Shown: in pieces, positions 56,350 to 64,000 of the stretch
Position numbering within the stretch: the stretch's first letter is position 1
How the letters are laid out: every line of letters begins with the position of its first letter
Origin: Rhinopithecus roxellana
Lineage: Eukaryota > Chordata > Mammalia > Primates > Cercopithecidae
Direction: 5' to 3'
Assembly (NCBI RefSeq): GCF_007565055.1
Contig: NC_044559.1
Location: forward strand, 101,020,759-101,084,758
Length of the DNA stretch: 64,000 nucleotides
Notes under the pieces: model-generated
What the model saw: the letters and a program-made list of their open reading frames with translations, nothing else
The model's database searches: none
Told to the model about the DNA's origin: nothing
Program-made: the position numbers and the translations under genes

Positions 56350-57695
56350 GATCATAAATTTATTCATTCAACAAATACTAAGTGCCTATTATACGTCAAG
56401 CACTGTTTTAAGTATTAAAATCTGTAAATAAACAAGCCATGATTCTTGTACTCATGATTCCATTCCATTTGGAAGAAACAGATAAAAATGATAAGCATAA
56501 TATATAATTGAATGACAGAATAGAATATGACAAGTATTATGGGAAAAACAGAGGCAGGGAAAGGGCACTGGAAGTTTTAGAGTGAGATGGGTATGTAGGG
56601 TACAATTTTTAGAAAGGGCTTCAGAGCAGGCCTCATTGAGGTGATAAGATCTAGGCAGATGTGGAGGAGGTAAGAGAATCAGACTTCCATATTTTGAACA
56701 ATGTCTGTTCTAGGCAGAGAGAATGCCAGTGCGAGTGCCCTAGAAGGGAGCATGTACAGCATGTTCAAGGTAGAGCAAAGGGCCAGAGCACTGGAGTGGA
56801 GTGAGAATGGGGTGAGAAATAAGAGATGAAGTCTGAGGTCAGGAAGGTAATGGGCTGTCAAAGTGGGGTGATTGCATAGGGCTTTATAGGCCCTTGTGTG
56901 TTCTTTGGCTTTATTCTTACTGAATGCAGAAGCCCTGCAAAGCTCTGAGAAGAGGAGCCAATGTGACCTGCTTAGGTTTTAACGAATCTCTAGCTGCTGT
57001 GTTGAGAATAGGCTGTTGAGTGGCCAAGGGTGGGAAAAGGAAGACCCACTGGGAAACTGTCGCAGCAATCCAGGGAAGTGATGATGGAGGTTTGGGCAAG
57101 GGCAGTAGAAGAGGAGATGGTGGGAAGCAGACAGATTCTGGGATACATTTGAGGGTGAAACCAACAGTATTTCCCAGTGTACTGTACAATGTTAGAAGAA
57201 ACAGGGAATCAAGGATATCTCCAGGGCTTAGGGCCTGGGCACCTGAAAGAATAGAGTACATCAGTGAGGCAGGAAGGGCTGCAGGTGGTCTGGAGGGCAA
57301 GACCAAGAGCTCAGTTTTGGGTGTGTTCATTCTGAGATATCCATGAGACATCAAGTGGTGATGCTGGATGTAGGAATCTGGAGCTCAGGAGGCAGGTCTG
57401 GGCTGGGATTTCAATGTTGTAGTCATTGGTGATGGTCACGTAAGGCCCCTGAAACTAGGATGAAATCATCAGAGAAATAAGAATTGTAAAGAATAAACTC
57501 CAGTCTTAAACACTGAGACATTAGGAACACAAGGGGGAACTAGGATATGAAATTAAGAGGGGACGATTAATGAGAGAGGATGAAAACCAAGGGAAGTGGT
57601 GGCCTGGAGACCAAATGAGGAGAGTGTATTCCAGAGGAGGATGCAATCCATTGTGCCATGTGCTGCTGATAGGTCCAGTAAACCGAAGCCGAGAA
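56350..57695 (-). repeat. long L2 LINE copy reaching the reverse transcriptase
   Basis: The antisense 3' end ('CATTCAACAAATACTAAGTG', 'GTCAAGCACTGTTTTAAG') is at the left, and the polymerase region extends to about 57690. Continuous for 1.3 kb, unusually long for such an old element. Confidence 0.85.
56917..57690 (-). pseudogene. L2 (CR1 group) ORF2 remnant
   Basis: Read on the minus strand. 57690-57560 gives text close to the RT motif-A region, with DLSAAHGTMDC where an active RT would have an FDxVDH-type aspartate; the FD is replaced by HG. After frameshifts, an uninterrupted 145-codon frame (57354-56917) follows, carrying KTELLVLPSRPPAALPASL near its start and LNTAARDSLKPKQ near its end. 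These are typical landmarks of the L2 ORF2 C-terminal region. The protein was a LINE endonuclease/reverse transcriptase acting on its own RNA. This copy lacks the N-terminal endonuclease and a working RT motif. The open frame is the longest in the window but looks like survival by chance: no promoter, splice pattern or start context supports a gene. Confidence 0.8.
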
Positions 57696-57882
57696 TTGAT
57701 AGCTGATGATCATATCAATTCCTGATTTTAAAAACCCCAATAAAATAAAAATAAGTGAAAAATTCCTTAACATAGTAAAATGCATCTATAATGTCTATAT
57801 CAGTATAAGTCCAAAGGCAGCATAAAATTATTATTTGCAGATAATATGATTGTTTACCTGAAAAACCCAATACAATCAACCA

Positions 57883-58138
57883 ATGGCCCAGGCTGGAATG
57901 CAGTAGATCAATCATAGCTCACTGCAGCCTGGAACTCCTGGGCTGAAGTGAGCCTCCCAAGTAGCTGAGATTACAGGTGTATACCACCACGGCAAGCTAA
58001 TTTCATTTTTTCACTAGAGATGGGTACTTATCATGTTGCCCAGGCTGGTCTCAAACTCTTGGGTTCAAGCAAATTCCTGGGCTCAAGTGACCCTTCCAAA
58101 GGGTTGGATTACAGGTGTGAGCCACCACGCCTAATCTG
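57883..58138 (-). mobile_element. AluJ-like SINE, tail-less
   Basis: Antisense, begins at 'GCCCAGGCTGGAATGCAG' without poly-T, 'CACTGCAGCCTGGAACTCCT', ends 'GTGAGCCACCACGCCTAAT'. The missing 3' end suggests later deletion. Confidence 0.85.
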
Positions 58139-58161
58139 AAAATGTTTAAAACACTAAGAAA

Positions 58162-58451
58162 GGCTGGGCGCGGTGGCTCAAGCCTGTAATCCCAGCACTT
58201 TGGGAGGCCGAGACAGGTGGATCATGAGGTCAGGAGATCGAGACCATCCTGGCTAACACGGTGAAACCCCGTCTCTACTAAAAAACACAAAAAACTAGCC
58301 GGGCGAGGTGGTGGGCGCCTGTAGTCCCAGCTACTCGGAGACTGAGGCAGAAGGATGGCGTGAACCTGGGAGGCGGAGCTTGCAGTGAGCTGAGGTCCGG
58401 CCACTGCGCTCCAGCCTGGGCGACAGAGCCAGACTCCGTCTCAAAAAAAAA
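58162..58451 (+). mobile_element. AluY of Old World monkey type
   Basis: 'GGCTCAAGCCTGTAATCC', 'GGGCGAGGTGGTGGGCGCC', 'GAGGTCCGGCCACTGCGC'. Flanks AAAACACTAAGAAA (58148-58161) and AAAACACTAAGAGA (58452-58465) match 13/14. Confidence 0.95.
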
Positions 58452-59830
58452 AAAACACTAAGAGAGTGCAGTTAAGTTTTTAGGCACAATATTGATATAC
58501 AGAAATCAGTAGTCTTTTTATATCTGAAGCCTCATTGGAACATATAATGACAAAAAAGATCTCTTTTATAATAACAACAAAAAAGATAAAATACCTGGGA
58601 AAAAATTCACACACACAAAAGTATAAAACTTACATAGGGAAAACTTTACAACACTATCGGAGGCCATAAAAGACCACCTTAACAAGTGGAAAACAGGGTA
58701 CATCCCTGAACAAGAAGATTCAACATTATACAGGTGATAATTATCCATTAATCTAGACATATACTACAATCCTAATAAAAATGCTAAGAGTTTTTAAATA
58801 TATTTAAATTGTACAAACTTATTCTAATGTTCAGTGGATAGACAAGTTTGACAATAAAATAGAAAGACATGTCTTCAAGGAAACAGAAAAATCCTAAAGA
58901 AAGAGAAAATATAAATGACAAATTGGGAAAAATTTTCAACTGATATAACTGAGGAGTAATTTTATTAATATACGAAGAGCTCCTACAAATAAATAAGCAA
59001 ATCAACAACTCAATAAAAAATGGCAAAAGAAAACAAATGAGCAGGTAAAATAAAATATAAATGTTTTTAAATGTGTGAATTGATTCTCAATCTCACTACA
59101 AACAAAAAAGTTGTAAAACTATAATGTAATATTGTTTTTCACTTATGGGAAAAGATCAAAAAGTTTGATAACATGTTTGGTTAGTATCTAGGACAACAGG
59201 CATGCTCATACTTTGCTAGTGGAAGTATAAACTGTTACTGCCTCTTGGAAGAGTGATTTGAGAATGCCTAGCTACAATTAAAGGGCCTCTAATGCTCTTT
59301 GATTTAGAAATTCCACTTCCAGGACTTTTCCTACAGATATACCTGCACTGGAGTGGTAACAATATATATATGGGTATTTATTGCAGTATTCTGTTGTTGC
59401 TGTTTGTTTTCGTTTTTCAATCCTGCTCCTTTTGTATACAGAACTATTTTGAATAGCAAGAGATTAAAAACTAATCACCTATAGCAAAGGGCCTGGTTGA
59501 ATAATATATATTACAACATGCAAGTAAGCATTACACAGCTGTCTAAAACAATGAAGCAGTGTTATACACTGATACGGAAAGTTCTCCAAGATATGTTAAG
59601 TGAAAAACAAAAAAGCCAAACAAACCAATGTGTAGAACATGCTAATATTTGTTAAAGGTATACATGTATGGTGTACTTTCCTGGAATAATGTAAATGAAG
59701 GGTGGTTATTTCTTAGAATAGGAACTGGGTAGCTTAGGCAGACGTATTTTCACCCTATGTGCCTTTTGAATTTTATGCCAGATGCTTGATTTACTGATTT
59801 AAAACTACAAATAATTTTGAAAAAGTTAAA

Positions 59831-61194
59831 ATAGATGTATGAACAATTGATTAGGAAAGAGCAAGAAAAGAAGGCTTTAGAGGTGTCATCAAGGTGCTCT
59901 GCAGTGAATTCTGAAATGAAACAAATTAACAAATAAGTGGGACTGTATTTTAGATCCTGCTGCAAATTCACTTGAAATCCACCAGATGGCACAAGAAAAT
60001 GCATTGTGAACAAACTTGGACAGGTTGGTGCAGGTAGCAAACGGGATTGGTGAGAAACCAGGACTCAGAAAAACAAAGGTTCTCTCCGGACTGATTCTAG
60101 GTGGGTGCATTCTAACTCCAGGCTAGCCATGGACCTCAAGGGCATGATTTTGTCATGTCAGCCATGCGATGCCAGGAATCAACAAGTAGTATCAACAATC
60201 ATAAACACGGAATTGTCTACATATCACAGCCTCTGCATGAATGGCTTATTGAATGCTCCCTTCCTTAACATAGAACTATTTTTTTTCTTCCCCCTTAATC
60301 CATACTTAATGCTTTATGAAAAGAGGTATTTGTTTCTTGGTAAGCCACGTTTCTTTAATTAAAGGAGGAGGGTTGGGAGAGATCCACTGGAAAAGGAGAA
60401 AATTCTGGTTTCACAATATGCACTATTTATGAGGGTGCTTTGCTGTTGAAACCTATTAAAGGCCAGCCCAGCCTAGTTTGCTTCTTGCCCTCCCAGGAGA
60501 CAATTACTGTCCTGCATAACAATTTGAAGCAAATATCGGATGTGGTCGAAAGAACAGTTGTGGCCCTCTCTCTAGCAACCAGTTTCTGCTTAGATTTCTT
60601 AATTGTTTCCACCACTTCCTTTCTTGGGCTTGTGGCCTTCTGGGTTCTGCAGGATTCTGAGTTTTCATAAAAAGCCTCCCATTCTCTCTGGAATTCACAT
60701 GTGCAAGCAGATACTTCCTGGACCTTGGAGCAGCAGCACCTTAGAGAAGTGGCTCCAGCCAAATCCATCCAGTGTACATGCACATGGGAGCCTTTGCAAT
60801 GCCTGGAATTCTTTTTGACCACTGGGAAGAAGGCCCAAGGGGTCCAAGCCACTCCCTTCCCTCCTCATTCAGCCTAGCTTTCCCTCCCTCCACTCTCAGA
60901 GTTCTGGTTTGTTCTTAGTCCCTACTGAGAGTGCCTTTGCCAATGGCTTCCTCCTCTCACCTTCTTGTAGGTCTGCTTCAGGTGTGGCCTTCCAGAAGAT
61001 TTTGCATGGTAAGATAGGACTTCAAGGAAAGGAACCAGACAGGAAGATTCTTCAATCATACAGTTTTTAGCATTGAAATGCCCAGGTAGAGAGATATGTA
61101 GGGAAACACTGAGAGTTACTGGAGAAATCACCACCTTTTTTGCTAAAATGAGGGACTAGCCCTCTTATCAATCCTGCCTCTGACCTGTGGGCAA
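59831..61194. other. low-copy sequence
   Basis: No named repeat. Includes the CTCF-like motif at 59979. The 141-codon minus frame 60427-60852 overlaps open frames on the other strand and has no domain. Confidence 0.4.
59979..59992 (+). promoter_or_regulatory. CTCF-like binding motif
   Basis: CCACCAGATGGCAC matches CCASYAGRKGGCRS at all 14 positions. Outside any named repeat, + strand. Confidence 0.4.
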
Positions 61195-61420
61195 AATCCT
61201 GGCACAGAGTTAGAGGCAGGCCAGGGGTGTGGGACCAGAAGTCCGAGGAGCCTCATCTCAGCACTGTGACCTCCATTTAGGGAAAGACTGCACTTACCAT
61301 CCCGAGCCTTCGTGTCCTCCCCTCTTCAGTGGGAACAGCAGTATCAGTCAAGTCCTTCTCAAAGAACAGTTGTGAAGAGGGATACATTAATAATTTACAT
61401 AAAAGAATTTTGAGATTGGT
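61195..61420 (+). repeat. MIR SINE, degraded
   Basis: 'CAGCACTGTGACCTCCATTT', 'GAGCCTTCGTGTCCTCCCCT', 'ACAGTTGTGAAGAGGGATAC' in MIR order. Confidence 0.6.
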
Positions 61421-61702
61421 GAGATGTTTTGCATGCATGGAGTATGAGTAAAACCACAGCAGATCTAGCTTATGTATTGGAAGGAATGTTGATAAAAAAT
61501 TATGGCTGTGTTGGGACCTAGGAAACACTTCCATGGCGCTTTTGGCTGAATGTAGGGCTTAATGCAGGTGAGGACATGTGCTGGGTAATTGAAGTCACTG
61601 CAGTTCTTCCAATATGGGCTAAATGCAAGGAAAGCTCCTCTGCCCTAGGTAAAGAGCTGGCTGCCTTTTAGGAAATTGAGGCTTTTTAGTGAAAACATCA
61701 AA

Positions 61703-61970
61703 GCTGGGTGCAGGAGCTCACACTTGTAATCCCAGCACTCAAGTGAGATGGGAGGATCACTTGAGCCCAGGAATTTGAGACCAGACTGGGCAACAATGGG
61801 AGACCGCATTTCTAAACAACAACAACAACAACAACAACAAATTAGCCTGGTGTGGTGGCACATGGCTTTAGCCCCAGATACTTAGGAGGCTGAGGTAGGG
61901 GGATTGCTTAATCCCAGGAGGTTGAGGCTGCAGTGAGCCATGAGTATGACACTGCACTCCAGCCTGGGCA
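61703..61970 (+). mobile_element. AluJ-type SINE
   Basis: 'GCTGGGTGCAGGAGCTCACA', middle A-rich linker expanded to (AAC)n at 61814-61840, right arm to 'CTCCAGCCTGGGCA'. The usual 3' end and A-tail are replaced by the CT/TG tract. AluJb-like 'GTTGAGGCTGCAGTGAGCCA'. Confidence 0.9.
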
Positions 61971-61995
61971 GTCTCTCTTTCTCTCTCTCTCTCTC

Positions 61996-62039
<44 letters not shown>

Positions 62040-62090
62040 CGCGTGTGTGTGTGTGGTGTGTGTGTATATATGTGTGTGTATATATATAAT
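61971..62090. repeat. compound (CT)(TA)(TG)(CG)(TG)(TA) microsatellite
   Basis: A CT-run to 61998, then strictly alternating purine-pyrimidine to about 62055: (AT)n, (GT)n, GCGCGCGCGCGC (62031-62042) and (GT)n. Then GG breaks the phase and TG/TA continues to 62090. Confidence 0.95.
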
Positions 62091-62512
62091 TTGAAATGTT
62101 GATAGAAGCATTGCATTAGTCATTCTTGTCAATGAATGATAAATCAAATTCAATACTTGTAATTCTCCATTTGTATCTTAATTCTGAGCATCTGCCAATT
62201 CTTATCCCATTGTTCACTTTTCAAATAAACTTGCAAACATAGTTGTTACCAAGTCTGGAATTGCACACATAATTCTCCCTAAACCCCTTCTGCCAGATTA
62301 CCATTATGTAAACCACCTTCTTTAGAGTCCTCCATAGTTTGCAATGGTATTTTACTTGATTTTTTTTTTCAGTGAGCTCCCCACCTTTAGTGCTGTAAGT
62401 CCTATGCTACATTTACATTTAAGCAGTGGTCGACTTATAGAGCATGAAGAAGTTCCACAAATCACATCCATTACCCACAAAGCACTCTGTAATACAGATA
62501 CCACTTCTCTTT
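62091..62512. other. unassigned sequence
   Basis: No recognised feature before the L1PA end. Confidence 0.35.
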
Positions 62513-62791
62513 CTTTCTTGTTTTATTTTAAATTCTGGGATGCATGTGCAGAACATGCAGGTTTGTTACATAGGTATACATGTGCCATGGTGGTTTGCTG
62601 CATGTATCAACCCGTCATGTAGGTTTTAAGCTCCACATGCATTAGCTATTTGTCCTAAAGCTCTCCCTTCCCTTGCCCCCAACCCCTGACAGGCCCCGGT
62701 GTGTGATGTTCCCCTTCCTGTGTCCATGTGTTCTCACTGTTCAACTCCCACTTATGAGTGAGAACATGCGGTGTTTGATTTTCTGTTCCTG
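62513..62791 (-). mobile_element. L1PA-type 3' end, truncated
   Basis: Antisense: 'ATGCAGGTTTGTTACATAGG', 'TATACATGTGCCATGGTGGT', 'CAGGCCCCGGTGTGTGATGT', 'ACTTATGAGTGAGAACATGC'. Flanks GATACCACTTCTCTTT (62497-62512) and GATACCACCTCTCTTT (62792-62807) match 15/16, so a standard truncated insertion. Confidence 0.95.
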
Positions 62792-62900
62792 GATACCACC
62801 TCTCTTTTACAGATGAAGAAACAGACTCAAAGGGATTTGCTGATTTGCTCAAAGATGTAGTTTGTCAATTGAAAGTCAGAATTGGGACTTAGCCCTATAA
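62792..62900 (-). repeat. MIR fragment
   Basis: 'TTTACAGATGAAGAAACAGA', 'CTCAAAGGGATTTGCTG', 'AGTCAGAATTGGGACTTAG' are antisense MIR. The L1PA inserted at or next to its edge. Confidence 0.65.
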
Positions 62901-63619
62901 ACTGTCGCTGTTTTAGCAGCACCATGTAAGAAGTCGCAACAGTGCGGGAAACATTGGAGTTTCATGATGCTGAATGAAACTACACGTGACATCTCTCATG
63001 GAGCATTTAGTCACGACTCACTGGCCGCTCTACCCTAGCTTTTCTAAAATGTGTTGGAATGTGTAGCCCCTGAGACTCCACAAAAAAGGAGGCTCCCTCA
63101 TCCAAATATATTTACACTCCCCTCCTCTCCTACAATGCGCACATTAGCATTGTAAAGGCCCTGAGAAGTCCTCCACTAAAGAAACCTGTTTTACCTTGTT
63201 TGACCCCATATTTCCCAAGCTTATTTGGGCACAGACTTCTTTATATAACATCTATTAAATCTATTAAAATCCTGCAGAATTAGTGTGCCATGCAGGGAAT
63301 ACACTTTTGGAGAAGTGTATAAAAATGATTTGAGGGAAGTTGAGAAAGTCAGAGAAGGTAATCGAAGGGGATTTAAACTAGTCAAGAAAAAGTGTGTGAG
63401 AAAAGCAGGCGGCACGGTTGGAAGATACCCCTCAGGAGTCTGTGAGCTTGGCACTGCTGCTGTATGCCCTGCCTCTGACAGCCCTTCATCCAGGCACTCA
63501 CCCAGCTCTGGGCCTCAGCTTCCCCATCTCTAAACCAAAGGAGTTTGCCTGGGATTTCTCTAAAGCGATTTCCCTCCCAAATTGTCAGTTATATTTTCCC
63601 CAGGAGATCCTGAAACTAA
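62901..63619. other. unassigned sequence
   Basis: Nothing recognised. The overlapping frames at 63221-63627 are not supported as genes. Confidence 0.35.
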
Positions 63620-64000
63620 TTCCATGAACACTTTTATTCACAACCTTTTACTTTGATATAACTTGAAATTCAGAGAAACATTAGAAAAAGGACATACAAG
63701 GATTTTCTTTCCTCGATTCATCCACTGTGTATAATTTGCCATATTTGCTTTCTAGTTCTCCCTCCATCTCCCTCTTTTTTTCTCCCTCCTGCCACCACTT
63801 TGTCCTATTCTCTCTCAATTTCTTTTTCTCTGAACCACTTGAGAGTAAGTTGGAGATATCATTCCCCTTTTACTTCAATACCTCAGGGTGAATTTTCTAA
63901 GGATTAGGACATTCTCTTATCTATCCACAGTATCATCATCAAAATCAGCTACTTAACTTTGATACAATACCATCATGTAATTCATAGTCAACAATGAAGT
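63620..64000. repeat. L1M-type 3' UTR sequence, runs off the window
   Basis: 'CTCTGAACCACTTGAGAGTA', 'GTGAATTTTCTAAGGATTAG', 'GACATTCTCTTATCTATCC' and 'ATCATCAAAATCAGCTAC' match an old L1 3'-UTR segment. It continues beyond 64000. Confidence 0.65.

Larger units (their letters stand above)
57716..59830 (+). repeat. L1M 3' half with Alu insertions
   Basis: Sense L1 ORF2 text in three pieces: 57716-57882 ('TTTGCAGATAATATGATTGT'), 58139-58161, and 58466-59830 ('ACAGAAATCAGTAGTC', 'TACAACACTATCGGAGG', 'ATACGAAGAGCTCCTACAAA', 'AAATTCCACTTCCAGGAC'), with a 3' UTR end. All frames are broken. The same strand and same region as the L1M at 52310, 2 kb away across an L2. Confidence 0.7.

Noticed and set aside
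60427..60852. 141-codon minus-strand frame
   Set aside because: Overlaps plus-strand frames of similar quality and has no recognisable product.

Overview
This window looks like ordinary primate nuclear DNA with no recognisable functional protein-coding gene. It is AT-rich and CpG-poor, and it is packed with Alu, L1, L2, MIR, MaLR LTR and DNA-transposon remains. The longest open frames are all under 150 codons, and those I can explain are shadows of repeats. The youngest Alus (27204, 44571, 50929, 58162) share AluY variants that I associate with Old World monkeys (cercopithecoids) rather than humans: 'CTCAAGCCTGTAAT' in the left arm, 'CGAGGTGGCGGG' in the right arm and a 'TCCGGCCACTG'-type stretch near the 3' end. 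My best guess is therefore a macaque, baboon or related monkey. That is inference from Alu diagnostics alone.

Layout. 1-19.7 kb is mostly low-copy sequence with scattered MIR and L2 fragments, a few small hAT-type elements, one AluS and a FLAM-like monomer. It also holds a CTCF-like motif at 5781 and a pair of AP-1-like sites near 1254-1291. 19.7-24 kb is a dense cluster of old repeats: L1, MIR, a hAT element with 8-bp target duplications, L2 and a hAT MITE. 24-31.8 kb is largely low-copy, interrupted by a MER2-like transposon split by an AluY, a long (CA)n and an L2 tail. 31.8-33.6 kb is a long, GC-richer ERV1-type LTR with visible CCAAT, TATA and polyadenylation motifs. 35.1-38.05 kb is an old minus-strand L1M broken by a nearly full-length mariner, a MIR, an unassigned segment of about 500 bp, and an AluY at its end. 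39.3-44 kb holds an MLT1 LTR, MIR, L2 and a FRAM-like monomer with target-site duplication. 44.5-52.2 kb carries several Alus and a solo MaLR LTR. 52.3-55.6 kb is an L1M interrupted by an Alu and by an MST LTR that itself holds an Alu. 56.35-57.7 kb is a long L2 that still keeps a 145-codon piece of its polymerase frame. 57.7-59.8 kb is a second L1M with two Alus. The last 4 kb has MIR, an AluJ with a striking alternating purine-pyrimidine tract, an L1PA end and an L1M end.

No genes act together here. The only protein-coding history visible is that of transposable elements: mariner transposase, L2 polymerase and L1 ORF2, all broken. Any function the window has is probably regulatory or structural. 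The candidates are the CTCF-like motifs, a non-repetitive AT-rich block near 47.8-48.1 kb, the LTR promoter and the Z-DNA tract. I found no CRISPR array, tRNA, rRNA, snRNA, bacterial or viral coding system.
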